Shown here: positions 1 through 8,480 of the stretch, piece after piece
Layout: each line of letters starts with the position of its first letter
Position numbering within the stretch: position 1 is the stretch's first letter
DNA from: Candidatus Kapaibacterium sp.
GTDB taxonomy: Bacteria > Bacteroidota > Ignavibacteria > Kapaibacteriales > UBA2268
Assembly (NCBI GenBank): GCA_027858275.1
Contig: JAQIDA010000313.1
Coordinates: 1-27,303 of the forward strand
Length of the DNA stretch: 27,303 nucleotides
Direction: 5' to 3'
The notes under the pieces: model-generated
Seen by the model: only the letters and a program-made list of their open reading frames with translations
Told to the model about the DNA's origin: nothing
Databases searched by the model: none
Program-made: the position numbers and the translations under genes

Positions 1-300
1 ATCAATGCCGTTGAGAGCTTTTGACTGAATCGGAACTCCTATAACAGGTAGCGGAGTATTGCCCGCAAGAACGCCGGGAAGATGTGCCGCGCCGCCTGCG
101 CCCGCGATAATAATTTTAATGCCGCGTGTGTGAGCGTTTTGACTGTATTCTATTGCGTCCAATGGATTACGATGAGCAGAAATCACACGCATTTCGTATC
201 CGATTTCAAATTCATTGCATACATCAACGATTTGTCTCATTACGGGAAGATCCGAATCGCTGCCCATAATTATTCCGATTGAAGGTGCTTTTGTTGCCAT
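1..300 (-). CDS. purE: PurE, N5-carboxyaminoimidazole ribonucleotide mutase (partial, C-terminus outside window)
   Basis: Reading the minus strand from the ATG at 300 gives 100 residues that run off the left edge. They begin MATKAPSIGIIMGSDSDLP and contain the PurE hallmarks: GSDSDLPVM near residue 13, SAHR near 42 and the glycine-rich AGAGGAAHLPG near 66. The enzyme moves the carboxyl group of N5-CAIR to give 4-carboxy-AIR in purine synthesis, in the cytoplasm. The class I (bacterial) form is about 160-170 aa, so roughly 60% is present. An AAGGAG ribosome binding site at 309-314 supports this start. The gene is divergent from the TonB-dependent receptor across a 228-bp AT-rich gap. No purK is visible in the window. 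Confidence 0.96.
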   Translation of the reverse strand, partial: MATKAPSIGIIMGSDSDLPVMRQIVDVCNEFEIGYEMRVISAHRNPLDAIEYSQNAHTRGIKIIIAGAGGAAHLPGVLAGNTPLPVIGVPIQSKALNGID

Positions 301-528
301 TTTTAATTCTCCTTGATCAATGATTTATTGAAAATTACATATTAACATAATTGGCAAAAATAATCATATTTTTTTTAATCACGCAAATTAAACTTTCTGA
401 ATGAAAATAATGTCGTCGTATTCCAAAAAAATATCAAACTTTCTTAAAAAATAAACGTCACATGCTATTAGAAAGAAAGAATTGGGATGAAATAAAATTT
501 ATTTTTATAATTTGGGATACATATATAG

Positions 529-2814
529 ATGAACAGTTTATTCAAATTAATCGGCAGTCTTATTTCACGACTGACACTTCTGATACTTATCATTAGCGCA
601 GCGTCAACAGTTGCTGCAGCAGAAAAATCAGGAGGCTCTCTCAGCGGATACGTCAGAGACAGCAAATCAAAAGAAACGCTGATAAGTGCGACCATTTTTA
701 TTAAAGGAACCAAACTCGGCGCCTATTCAAATAAGCTTGGCTTTTATCATGTCCATGATATTCCTCCCGGAAAATACGAGATACTTATATCATCGGTCGG
801 ATATACAAAAATCAGCAAAGAATTTACAATCGAATCGGGCAAATCAATCCGACATGATTTTTTGCTCGAAAAGACTGAAGTATTTACTGAATCTGTTAAA
901 GTCATGGCAGATCGAGAAGTCGAAAGACGTGAAATCACAATCAGTAAAATTAATGTGCCTATTAGTCAATTGAAAGAGATACGCATCGGCGGCGAGTCTG
1001 ATGTTTTTCGTTCATTACAAATGTTACCGGGCGTATTGTCCTCATCGCAGATATCCAGCGGTCTGTACGTTCGCGGTGGCTCCCCTGACCAGAATTTAGT
1101 CCTGATCGACGGTGCACCGGTTTATAATCCCTCGCATTTATTTGGTTTTATATCGACGTTCAACTCCGAAGCTATAAAAGACGTTGAGTTGATCAAGGGT
1201 GCCTATCCCGCGGAATATGGGGGCAGATTGTCTTCTGTTCTGAATTTGACTCAGAAGGACGGCGACCGAGAAGATATAGGAGCTCAATTATCAATAGGTA
1301 CGATATCTTCGAAGTTATCCGTAGAAGGACCTCTTGGCGACGGAGCATTTTTCCTCGGCGGAAGAAGAACATATTTAGAATTAGTGAAAGCTGCTTTCGA
1401 AGATCCGGAAACTCCGTTCCCTGATTTCAACTTTTATGATCTGAACTTTAAGGTTACGCAGGACTTGACTGACGATGACAAATTAATGTTAAGCGGATTC
1501 ATGAGTGCCGACCACATGGCTTACGACATGAGAGGTGTAGACATGGCGCTCGATTTGGGGAATTACATGTTGAACGGGCGATATACTCGTATATTTAGTG
1601 ACGAAGCATTTTTAACAGCGAATGTTTCATACAGCCAATATTTCAATAAATTCTCGGTAGATGTAAACGGTAATGATTATCTTATTGATAACAAAATAAT
1701 TGATTATACCGGAAAAGTTGTGCTTGAGTGGTTTGCGACAAACGATCTGACAGCGAAATTCGGAGGCGAAATTTCTCATTATGATTTCAACTATTTGCAG
1801 GATTTTAGCGGCGATACAGAGGAAGAGAAAACAGACGAGAGCGGCGGCTATATGAAAATGGATATCAAGGATATGAATTATGCCGCATTCGCTCAGGCGA
1901 ACTGGAATTCGGAAGATTTTTACTCATTGCAGGGTGGTATAAGAATAGCTAATTTTCAGGAAGCCGGCAAAACAGTCGTTGAGCCGCGTTTGGCAGTCAA
2001 ATATGATATTCAGTCGGATCTTTCAATTAAACTGGCTTACGGTGTGTTTCACCAAAATCTAAAATTAGCCACACAACCCGATTTCTCATTTTTCGACACA
2101 TGGCTTCCTACGGACGGAACAATCGCCTTGTCAAGGGCTACTCATTATATTGCTTCAATCGAAACAAAGCCTTTCGACGAATATGATTTGAACTTTGACT
2201 TTTACTATAAGAAAATGGAAAACATCAATGAACTAAATCGATATTCTTTTGAAGGCCAAACTGCAGGGGACGTTTTCTATACAGGAGAGGGCGATTCTTA
2301 CGGAGCTGAGATTTTCCTTCAAAAAAAATACGGTGATTTCACTGGTTGGTTCGGCTATGGCTTGGGATACATCAACAGGAAGTTTGATGAAATTAATGAC
2401 GGCAAAACTTTTAACCCAAAATACGACAGACGTCATGATATTAAATTAGTAGGGCAATATACATTGAATAAGGACTGGAGTTTCGGAGCTCAGTTTACGT
2501 ATCAAACCGGTCAAAATTATACAGGATATACTTCAATATTTAGGTCAAGATTGCCCGGGCAAAATTATGGCAAAGACAAAACTCTCTATTCCGATTATTA
2601 CGGTCTTCGTCTTCCGGCGTCTCATCAGTTGAATGTTAATGCTACATACTCATTCACAACTTTTGGATTAGAATCAAAACTTCATTTAGATATCTACAAT
2701 CTCTATAACCGAAGAGATATATGGTTCAGATACTATAACACGAATACTAAAGAATATACTGATATAGAGCTTATTCCAATATTACCGTCACTGTCATTTG
2801 AAATCAAATACTAA
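529..2814 (+). CDS. TonB-dependent outer-membrane receptor with carboxypeptidase-regulatory-like N-terminal domain
   Basis: The 761-aa protein has a signal peptide (about 1-31, ending in an Ala-rich stretch). A CarboxypepD-regulatory-like beta-sandwich follows (about 37-116, starting LSGYVRDSKSKETL). The TonB plug spans about 145-255 (MLPGV, YVRGGSPDQNLVLIDGAPVYNP, IKGAYPAEYGGRLSSV). The rest is a beta-barrel ending in the aromatic-terminated strand LSFEIKY. This is the layout of Bacteroidota-type receptors that import a large ligand (iron chelate, glycan or peptide) through the outer membrane with TonB energy. It is shorter than typical SusC proteins (about 1000 aa), and the partner downstream is a DUF4249 lipoprotein rather than SusD. 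The substrate cannot be read from the sequence. The stop lies 16 nt before the preferred start of the next gene, so the two are probably co-transcribed. Confidence 0.93.
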   Translation: MNSLFKLIGSLISRLTLLILIISAASTVAAAEKSGGSLSGYVRDSKSKETLISATIFIKGTKLGAYSNKLGFYHVHDIPPGKYEILISSVGYTKISKEFTIESGKSIRHDFLLEKTEVFTESVKVMADREVERREITISKINVPISQLKEIRIGGESDVFRSLQMLPGVLSSSQISSGLYVRGGSPDQNLVLIDGAPVYNPSHLFGFISTFNSEAIKDVELIKGAYPAEYGGRLSSVLNLTQKDGDREDIGAQLSIGTISSKLSVEGPLGDGAFFLGGRRTYLELVKAAFEDPETPFPDFNFYDLNFKVTQDLTDDDKLMLSGFMSADHMAYDMRGVDMALDLGNYMLNGRYTRIFSDEAFLTANVSYSQYFNKFSVDVNGNDYLIDNKIIDYTGKVVLEWFATNDLTAKFGGEISHYDFNYLQDFSGDTEEEKTDESGGYMKMDIKDMNYAAFAQANWNSEDFYSLQGGIRIANFQEAGKTVVEPRLAVKYDIQSDLSIKLAYGVFHQNLKLATQPDFSFFDTWLPTDGTIALSRATHYIASIETKPFDEYDLNFDFYYKKMENINELNRYSFEGQTAGDVFYTGEGDSYGAEIFLQKKYGDFTGWFGYGLGYINRKFDEINDGKTFNPKYDRRHDIKLVGQYTLNKDWSFGAQFTYQTGQNYTGYTSIFRSRLPGQNYGKDKTLYSDYYGLRLPASHQLNVNATYSFTTFGLESKLHLDIYNLYNRRDIWFRYYNTNTKEYTDIELIPILPSLSFEIKY

Positions 2815-2830
2815 ACAGAAAGCAAATAAA

Positions 2831-3727
2831 ATGAAAAAAATAAATAAAACGATACTTGCCGCTCTTATGAGCCTACTGATTTTAGGACTTAACTCATGTG
2901 AGGATGATCCGCCTGCAACATATCAGCCTAAAACATTTGTTGAAGCTATATTAATCGTTGATGAACCTATCCGCAATCTGAAATTACAGGCTTCTCAAAG
3001 AGTCGGCGATGTTATAGATTATGGCGCGGCGATGATTCGTGACGCTGAAATAACTATTTACGAAGGAGATCAAGTATTTCCGATTTCCGTCAGCCAAGAT
3101 GTCACAGATGAATCCGGATACTATTACGAGGATCAGACATATCTCGTCAAACCCGGAACAGAATATCGAATTGAGATTACTTTGTCCGACGGTACTTTTA
3201 TAAGCGGGAAAACAACAACACCAAACCGGACCGAATGGGTTATTCCCGCTGATGATGTTATACAATTTCCAAAAGACACAGTAAATTATGTTCTTGATGA
3301 CTCAGTTAATACGGATATTGAATGGACAAAAGTTGAAGGTGTGAAGAATTTTCTCTTGAGCGTCAAATGTTTGGATACCGAAGAATATGGGATTTATAAC
3401 GATGATATTCCGGACAGTGAGATGAACCGCAAGCGAGTCGGTGAAAAGTATAATGAGGAAGAAGACGGATGGAAATACTATGAAACTTCATTTTGGGGTT
3501 ATATCCCACTCAACAAATTCCAAATTATCTGGAGACCGTTCAAATGGTTTGGCCAACATGAGCTGGCTATTTTCGCTCCCGATCCCAATTTCTTGAAATG
3601 GTTTTATCAATCTTCTTGGGCCGGAAATTATGAATCTGTATTGACGACTATTGACGGAGCAGCAGGCGTGTTCGGATCCGCCTCCGCTGTACGAGATACA
3701 TTCTTTTTGCTGAAGAATCAGCCATAA
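2831..3727 (+). CDS. DUF4249-type outer-membrane lipoprotein, partner of the TonB-dependent receptor
   Basis: I choose the ATG at 2831 (298 aa) because it places MKKINK and a hydrophobic stretch directly before a lipobox-like LNSC (Cys at residue 23), a lipoprotein signal. The frame is open back to 2798, but that start would overlap the receptor gene and put a charged extension before the signal. The mature protein resembles the DUF4249 family: an early beta-rich segment with A.ITIYEGDQ, an ESGYYYEDQ-like strand and a GTEYRIEITLSDG segment. DUF4249 genes commonly sit next to TonB-dependent receptors in Bacteroidota, where the lipoprotein is thought to act as a surface-exposed accessory. The family assignment is from recalled motif similarity. 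A strong hairpin at 3790-3816 follows the gene. Confidence 0.8.
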   Translation: MKKINKTILAALMSLLILGLNSCEDDPPATYQPKTFVEAILIVDEPIRNLKLQASQRVGDVIDYGAAMIRDAEITIYEGDQVFPISVSQDVTDESGYYYEDQTYLVKPGTEYRIEITLSDGTFISGKTTTPNRTEWVIPADDVIQFPKDTVNYVLDDSVNTDIEWTKVEGVKNFLLSVKCLDTEEYGIYNDDIPDSEMNRKRVGEKYNEEEDGWKYYETSFWGYIPLNKFQIIWRPFKWFGQHELAIFAPDPNFLKWFYQSSWAGNYESVLTTIDGAAGVFGSASAVRDTFFLLKNQP

Positions 3728-3789
3728 AAAAGCAGCGTATAACATGCTTTGGTATTAGAATATGAAGGGCAAGATTCCCCGATTCGATA

Positions 3790-3816
3790 TTGCCGAAGAA
3801 AATATTTCTTCGGCAA
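3790..3816. terminator. Bidirectional-type terminator hairpin between convergent genes
   Basis: A perfect 12-bp stem (TTGCCGAAGAAA pairing with TTTCTTCGGCAA) closes a 3-nt ATA loop. It lies 62 bp after the DUF4249 lipoprotein gene and 13 bp beyond the stop of the convergent receiver gene. On the plus strand it is followed by the T-rich GTTTTAGCTTTTATT, which suits intrinsic termination of the receptor/lipoprotein transcript. The minus-strand side lacks a T run, so termination there is less certain. Confidence 0.8.
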
Positions 3817-3829
3817 GTTTTAGCTTTTA

Positions 3830-4204
3830 TTAGAGTAATTCCCCGACCAATGCCAACAGATCATCCGCTTCCACGGGTTTAGATAAGTATCCCTCAGGCG
3901 GCGGCACTTTTGATCTGCTCGATATGAAATTTTTGAAATCATCGGAAACACCGGTGATAATAATAATCGGGATTGATTTCCAAGCGTCATTTTCACGTAT
4001 AGTACGATAAAATTTCACTCCGGACATTTCGGGCATGGAAACGTCAAGCGTGATCAAATCGGGTATCTGTTCATTGAGTTTTTTTATACCTTCCGCACCG
4101 GTTTCGGCGGGAATAGTTTTGTAGCCGTTATCTTCAAGAATACTCGAGAAATATACTCTTGTATCCGGCTCGTCGTCGATTATAAGAACTGTTTTTTCTG
4201 ACAT
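3830..4204 (-). CDS. Single-domain response regulator (receiver only)
   Basis: The 124-aa protein is a CheY-like receiver with no output domain. It has the acidic pair D10/D11 (IIDDEPD), phospho-acceptor D54 (LITLDVSMP), T84 (IIITG) and K109 (YLSKPV). I start at the ATG at 4204 rather than the in-frame ATG at 4216, because GGAGGA at 4208-4213 sits at ideal distance from 4204. The loop before the conserved Lys reads VPPPEGYLSKP. The receiver fused to the HdrD-like protein upstream has the near-identical VPPPEGYLDKP, so the two receivers are probably related and served by the same kinase. The gene starts 13 nt after the kinase stop. With no DNA-binding domain, it likely acts by protein-protein contact or as a phosphate sink. 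Confidence 0.93.
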   Translation of the reverse strand: MSEKTVLIIDDEPDTRVYFSSILEDNGYKTIPAETGAEGIKKLNEQIPDLITLDVSMPEMSGVKFYRTIRENDAWKSIPIIIITGVSDDFKNFISSRSKVPPPEGYLSKPVEADDLLALVGELL

Positions 4205-4207
4205 AAT

Positions 4208-4213
4208 TTCCTC
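4208..4213 (-). promoter_or_regulatory. Ribosome binding site deciding the receiver start
   Basis: GGAGGA on the minus strand lies 3-8 nt upstream of the ATG at 4204 and just after the kinase stop codon. It would be internal to the gene if the ATG at 4216 were used, so it argues for 4204 and for translational coupling with the kinase gene. Confidence 0.75.
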
Positions 4214-4217
4214 CATA

Positions 4218-5645
4218 TTATTTAAAATCCCTTGACGACAGGGCTACGCTTCGTCGGGGTATTGAAACAGTAAATTTACAGCCCTTGAATGGTTCCGTTT
4301 CTATATCAATCTTTCCGCCGTGCGCGGTCGTTATTTTATTTGCAATGAACAATCCCAGTCCGGTTCCGTCACCGCCTTTGGACGAAAAGAACAGGCTGAA
4401 CGCTTTTTCGCGAGTTTCCTGATCCATTCCGATCCCGTTGTCTTGAATGATGAATTGTACATCATCTTTTGTTCGAGACAGACCGAATTTTACGGAGTGG
4501 TTTTCCTTGCTTTTATCAACACGGCAAGCATCGAGGGAGTTCTCCAGCAGATTTACGAGCATAGATCTGAGGGCGTTTCTGTCACAATCGAAGGCGCCGG
4601 TGTTATTGTCAAAATCAGAATCAAACTCAATCCCGAGGTTTTCAGCTTTTGTTTGAACTACATTGAATGACTCTTTAGCGAGATCGAGAGCGGAAATATG
4701 TTCCCAATTGGGTTCGCGATCTTTTGCATAATAGAGAATATCCATTACCATACTTTTTATGCGATCAACGTTCCTGAGAACTATTTCCCAACCTTGTTCC
4801 AACCTGTCTTTATTATCATTTGCGATACCTTTGTTTACAAGATATATCCCGCCGTTGAGTCCGTTCAGCAGTCCTTTTATTCCGTGAGAAATTGAGCTGA
4901 TCAGCAATCCGATTGATGATAATTGGTCTTGCAAATCCCTCAATTCACTGATATTTGTACTCATCTCAATTACTTTAGTGATGTTGCCTTCGGCATCTCT
5001 GATCGGAGCGGAATGAACTAAGCAATTCATGCAAGTTCCGTCTTTTGTGGTAACGGTCTCTTCGTGGTAATGAATTTCACCGTCTTCGAAAGTTTGTCTT
5101 ACAATACAGGGAAAACATTCTTCGCTTCGGTGTTTGTATACTTCGTAACATTTAAGTCCAAGATTGTTCCCGAATTTTTCTTTGTGCAATCTGTTACTGT
5201 TAATGATATTTAGGTCTTTATCCTGAATTGACAGATAACAGGGTACTTCTTCGAACAGTAATTTATAGCGATCATGATTTTCCTTTGACTGCTTTTGCAG
5301 TTCTTTGATTTCTGTAACATCTGTGGACATTTCCATTACGGCAATAATTGCTCCCTTTTTATCTCGGATAGGAGTAGTATTGATTAACACCGAAACATCT
5401 GTTCCGTCGAGACTTTGAACCTGTTCCTCACTGCTGCGAGGTATCCCGTCATGGAAAGTTTTTTCAACTGCACAGTATTCGCATTTCATAGGGCTGTTTT
5501 TATATACTTGATAGCAATATCGGCCCTTGTAATTACCGAAGTCACTGACAAATTTGTTGTTCGCCAGAATAACTTTCAGATCTCGGTCCTGTACCGTTAG
5601 ATAGCAAGGCATTGATTCAAAATATTGTTGAAACGGGAAATCCAT
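4218..5645 (-). CDS. Sensor histidine kinase with two cysteine-rich PAS domains
   Basis: The 475-aa protein has no transmembrane segment, so it is probably cytoplasmic. PAS1 (about 1-115) and PAS2 (about 125-235) are tandem copies, each with the same four cysteines: C14/C44/C55/C58 and C136/C166/C177/C180. The repeated motifs are PCYL, CY.VYK and C-x2-C. The kinase core follows, with phospho-acceptor H254 in SISHGIKGLLNGL, N-box around N369 (LLENSLDA), G1 box DNGIGMD (402-408) and G2 box GTGLGLFIA (427-435). The cysteines suggest sensing by metal, Fe-S cluster or disulfide; that is inference. The start is backed by GGGAG upstream of the ATG. The gene lies between the HdrD-receiver fusion, after a repeat-filled gap, and the stand-alone receiver (13 nt), both plausible phosphotransfer partners. 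Confidence 0.92.
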   Translation of the reverse strand: MDFPFQQYFESMPCYLTVQDRDLKVILANNKFVSDFGNYKGRYCYQVYKNSPMKCEYCAVEKTFHDGIPRSSEEQVQSLDGTDVSVLINTTPIRDKKGAIIAVMEMSTDVTEIKELQKQSKENHDRYKLLFEEVPCYLSIQDKDLNIINSNRLHKEKFGNNLGLKCYEVYKHRSEECFPCIVRQTFEDGEIHYHEETVTTKDGTCMNCLVHSAPIRDAEGNITKVIEMSTNISELRDLQDQLSSIGLLISSISHGIKGLLNGLNGGIYLVNKGIANDNKDRLEQGWEIVLRNVDRIKSMVMDILYYAKDREPNWEHISALDLAKESFNVVQTKAENLGIEFDSDFDNNTGAFDCDRNALRSMLVNLLENSLDACRVDKSKENHSVKFGLSRTKDDVQFIIQDNGIGMDQETREKAFSLFFSSKGGDGTGLGLFIANKITTAHGGKIDIETEPFKGCKFTVSIPRRSVALSSRDFK

Positions 5646-5730
5646 ATTGTTACTCCCTTTAAACTCGAATTATTTGTGAGAATTAGAAAAATGCAAATTA
5701 TGTTGCAGTCGGAAATTCATCAGTTCCTGA

Positions 5731-5929
5731 AACCTTACCGAAGGTAAAGGAACCTTCGGAAGGTGTGTGCCGGTCTTCAAACTCCCCTTCCTTTTCCAAG
5801 GAGGGGTGCCCGCAGGGCTGGGTGGTTCTTCTCTTTCCGCCTTAGCCGTACCTTCGGAAGGTTTCTTCACCTTCCGAAGGTTTTAGCACGATGATGCCAA
5901 CTTTGCTTACAAGAAACCTTCCGAAGGTT
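5731..5929. repeat. Cluster of short palindromic repeats, consensus ACCTTCNGAAGGT
   Basis: Five copies lie in 200 bp of the gap between the HdrD-receiver gene and the kinase gene: 5731-5746 (a variant, ACCTTACCGAAGGTA), 5752-5764, 5850-5862, 5869-5881 and 5916-5928. Arms of 6-7 bp (AACCTTC / GAAGGTT) flank one central base, which is G in two copies and C in two, so copies occur in both orientations. In RNA the individual copies would be tight hairpins, and neighbouring copies could pair with each other. The ORF that spans this stretch is repeat-derived and not a gene. Confidence 0.85.
5781..5828. repeat. GC-rich dispersed intergenic repeat with nested hairpins
   Basis: An imperfect stem pairs ACTCCCCTTCC with AAGGAGGGGT (5781-5807). 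It is followed by a small GCCC-GCA-GGGC hairpin (5808-5818) and GGGTGGTT. On the minus strand this reads AACCACCC...CCCCTCC..., a form I recall from dispersed intergenic elements in Bacteroidota/Chlorobiota genomes. It sits inside the palindrome cluster, as if elements had inserted into one another. Family membership is from memory and unproven. Confidence 0.6.
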
Positions 5930-5936
5930 CTCAGTA

Positions 5937-7670
5937 CTATCCTACTTCAATAATTTTTCTGGCATTCATAATCAAAGTACGTTCATCTACCGGTTTATCT
6001 AAGTAACCTTCAGGCGGCGGAACCGGACGGTCGTAAATCAACCTTCTTAATTCAGGGCGACCTGTTACGATACAAACCTTGGTCTGAGCAATTTCGGGAT
6101 CGTTTCTCAATTTTTCGAATACCCATCCGCCGTCTTTACCCGGCATATTAATATCCAAAGTCATTAGATCGGGTTTTTCTCTCTTGGCTATAGCGATTGC
6201 GTCTTCTCCGTTGGATGCTTCGAATACAGTAGCGCCGATGTCTTCCAATACGGATTTGAAGAATATTAAGATGTCCGGCTCATCATCAACAACAAGAATT
6301 TTTCTGCCTTTGAGGAGTTGAGAAGTATCCTTGGCGACTGCTGCGGGAGCTTCTTTCTCTGCTTTTGGTTTTTCCGGTATAACAAGTGCGTTTGCTACCA
6401 GATTCACGAGCTGTGTTACATCCATACCGAGTTTATAATGTTTGATACAATCACTGAGACCGTCCACACAGTTATGGCAAGATGTTACCACCGTTGTAGC
6501 TCCGGTTGCTTTGAGCTGATCAGCTTTTACAACAGCCGATTTCAATCTGTCCGGTGTGTATTCGGACATTGACATCGCGCCTCCGCCGCCTGTGCAGCAG
6601 AAGTTCTCTGTTCTGTTCGGATACATTTCAACGAAGTCGTCAACTACAAGTCTCAGCAGTTCACGCGGTTCTTCGAAGAGCCCGCAGCTTCTTGCATTGT
6701 TACATGAATCATGGAATGTGAATTTCCCGGGATTCTTAGATTTATCGACTTTGATTTTGCCTTCTTTTATGTAGTTCAGCATTGTAGTCACTGAGCTTTC
6801 CATGATGAAGTCTTGATCTCTGCCAGCCCAGTTCGGTCCTTCGCATCTGGTTGAGCGATAGCCGTGACCGCATTCCGAGATAACAAGTTTTCCGCCGTTC
6901 AGCTCTTTCAGTTTGTCATAGACTCGCACCGCTACGGCTCCGCCGAGAGCATCATCACCTGAGAACAGACCGAAGTTGGTCATGTCCCAGCCTTCGCTCG
7001 GCATAGTCCAATTGGCTCCTGCGAGATGGAAAATCTTTCCGGCGTCTGAGATAGTTCTCGGATCGTACTTTACTTCTCTTGGATTAATAGTATAAACTAT
7101 ATCGGCATCCTGTTTGTCGATCGGGATTACAGCAGTTTCGTCATCAAGGTCAGCCTGCATGTCTTCCGACATCCATTCGAGAGTATCAATATAATCTTCG
7201 GGCAATACACCCATTTGATTACCGATTTCCCACTGATCTTTACTTACAACAGCCACACCTTCTGGCATAACGCCTACTGATACTAACAAACCTCTCATAG
7301 ATCTGTTGAATGTCGCGAAATCAACGCCCATCGGGCAATTTATTGTGCAACGACGGCAGTTTGTACACTTACCGAACGCTATGTCTTTTACTTCTTCTAA
7401 ATCTTCGTCAGTGATAACGCTTTTAGCGCCTACCCACCAAGGAACAACTCTGCCGGTCCAGTCAAAATGACGCTTGAAGATTTTCCTCATTCTGTCGCCC
7501 TTATATGCCGGTGCATACGTGGGATCGCCGGGATTTGCGAGTGCATAGTGACAACTGTCCGTACACATACCGCAATGAACGCAAGCGACAAGTGAGCCGA
7601 CGATCTGTCGGTTCAATTTTTTCTTCATGTTCTTTAAAAACAAATCCGCTTTATATGATCTTTCTTTCAT
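5937..7670 (-). CDS. HdrD/DsrK-like iron-sulfur oxidoreductase fused to a response-regulator receiver domain
   Basis: The 577-aa protein has two parts. Residues 1 to about 430 are an HdrD/DsrK/TmcB-type subunit. Two [4Fe-4S] motifs are C30-x2-C33-x2-C36-x3-C40 and C102-x2-C105-x2-C108-x3-C112. CCG-type cysteines are C267/C276, C323/C329, C358-C359 (CCTGGGG) and C398/C401, likely binding a catalytic cluster that exchanges electrons with a disulfide or similar acceptor. A Lys/Ala/Pro-rich linker (432-450) leads to a complete receiver (about 455-575) with D462/D463, phospho-acceptor D506 (LDINMP), T536 and K559. The ATG is preceded by GGAGAAA. The membrane cytochrome b gene lies upstream and the kinase and lone receiver downstream. 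A redox enzyme carrying its own phosphorylatable domain is unusual. The exact electron acceptor is unknown. Confidence 0.92.
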   Translation of the reverse strand: MKERSYKADLFLKNMKKKLNRQIVGSLVACVHCGMCTDSCHYALANPGDPTYAPAYKGDRMRKIFKRHFDWTGRVVPWWVGAKSVITDEDLEEVKDIAFGKCTNCRRCTINCPMGVDFATFNRSMRGLLVSVGVMPEGVAVVSKDQWEIGNQMGVLPEDYIDTLEWMSEDMQADLDDETAVIPIDKQDADIVYTINPREVKYDPRTISDAGKIFHLAGANWTMPSEGWDMTNFGLFSGDDALGGAVAVRVYDKLKELNGGKLVISECGHGYRSTRCEGPNWAGRDQDFIMESSVTTMLNYIKEGKIKVDKSKNPGKFTFHDSCNNARSCGLFEEPRELLRLVVDDFVEMYPNRTENFCCTGGGGAMSMSEYTPDRLKSAVVKADQLKATGATTVVTSCHNCVDGLSDCIKHYKLGMDVTQLVNLVANALVIPEKPKAEKEAPAAVAKDTSQLLKGRKILVVDDEPDILIFFKSVLEDIGATVFEASNGEDAIAIAKREKPDLMTLDINMPGKDGGWVFEKLRNDPEIAQTKVCIVTGRPELRRLIYDRPVPPPEGYLDKPVDERTLIMNARKIIEVG

Positions 7671-7714
7671 GAATTTCTCCGTTTAAACTTTCGTTTTAGT
7701 CTTTAATAATTGCC

Positions 7715-7776
7715 CCCGAAACATCTTCTCTTCTAATGTCCACCACCTGCTAATTAGGGGGGTAAGGGCGTGGTTC
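7715..7776. repeat. Possible degenerate copy of the AACCACCC-type dispersed repeat
   Basis: In the 125-bp gap between the cytochrome b gene and the HdrD-receiver gene, the minus strand reads GAACCACGCCCTTACCCCCC followed by TAATTAGCAGGTGGTGG. It shares the AACCAC start and the run of Cs with the element at 5781-5828, but the pairing is poor. I treat it as a likely decayed relative only. Confidence 0.3.
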
Positions 7777-7795
7777 TTCAAATCCTTTATATCAG

Positions 7796-8467
7796 CTATT
7801 TGCTTGTTCCTCTGAGCGGATATCCGCCTCTGTGACCCATAGTTTTACCAAGATAATATCTGGTGAACGGGTAGTAGAGGTAATGGGATATTTTGCTGAA
7901 AGGCACATAGATCAGGAAGAAAGCCGTCAGCCAGAAATAAGCCATAGGGATAAATTCACTTTCCACGATATTATGAGTGGCGAGAGCTGCGAACAAGAAC
8001 CAAACCGTTATCAGCATCAAAGAAAAAATATCATCCGGGGTGCTGATCGCACGCATTACTTTACTTGAGAATCTGCGAACTATTCTCATAAGACCAATTA
8101 GAAAACCGATACCGATTACTACTTGAAAAACTGTCTCAACACCCTCTATTTTCATAACTTCGGGAAAATACGGGATCAAGAAAGATTGTACGATGGCCAA
8201 AGTTACGGCCAAATGAAAGAGGACAAATTGAATATATGTCAGTATATGGGTTCTTGTGCTTTCCATTTGCGTCGGCATAATGATATTAGCCCAAGAATAT
8301 ATAATTCCTTTTCTTTTTGTCGTGCCGGCTGCGCCGGTTGCTTGTTGGCGTTCTTTGCCGGCTTTGAAACTCAGCAGCCAAATAATTCTTGTAGTATACA
8401 CAACTGCCATTACGATCAGCGCAATTTCTTGAAGCGTGTGTTCTGCAAAATGTAATGATTCACTCAT
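7796..8467 (-). CDS. NarI/DsrM/HdrE-like membrane cytochrome b subunit
   Basis: The 223-aa integral membrane protein has about five hydrophobic segments (near 13-33, 75-98, 111-130, 147-164 and 173-190). Histidines H74, H85, H165 and H195 lie at or near segment ends and are candidate heme b ligands. The segment RAISTPDDIFSLMLI (about 139-153) resembles the RxSTPDD region of nitrate reductase gamma and DsrM-type cytochromes. Such subunits exchange electrons with menaquinone and pass them to an HdrD/DsrK-type partner, which is the next gene. The start is supported by AAGGAG overlapping the macro-domain stop region (13 nt between genes), so the two are probably translationally coupled. Whether quinol is oxidised or quinone reduced cannot be told from the sequence. 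Confidence 0.85.
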   Translation of the reverse strand: MSESLHFAEHTLQEIALIVMAVVYTTRIIWLLSFKAGKERQQATGAAGTTKRKGIIYSWANIIMPTQMESTRTHILTYIQFVLFHLAVTLAIVQSFLIPYFPEVMKIEGVETVFQVVIGIGFLIGLMRIVRRFSSKVMRAISTPDDIFSLMLITVWFLFAALATHNIVESEFIPMAYFWLTAFFLIYVPFSKISHYLYYPFTRYYLGKTMGHRGGYPLRGTSK

Positions 8468-8480
8468 GAAAATTGACTCC

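Noticed and set aside
5670..5870. 66-codon minus-strand frame between the HdrD-receiver and kinase genes
   Set aside because: It is made of the palindromic repeats and the GC-rich hairpin, has no domain and no ribosome binding site.
5731..5929. CRISPR array
   Set aside because: Repeats are too short (13-16 bp), unevenly spaced and in both orientations; no cas genes are present.
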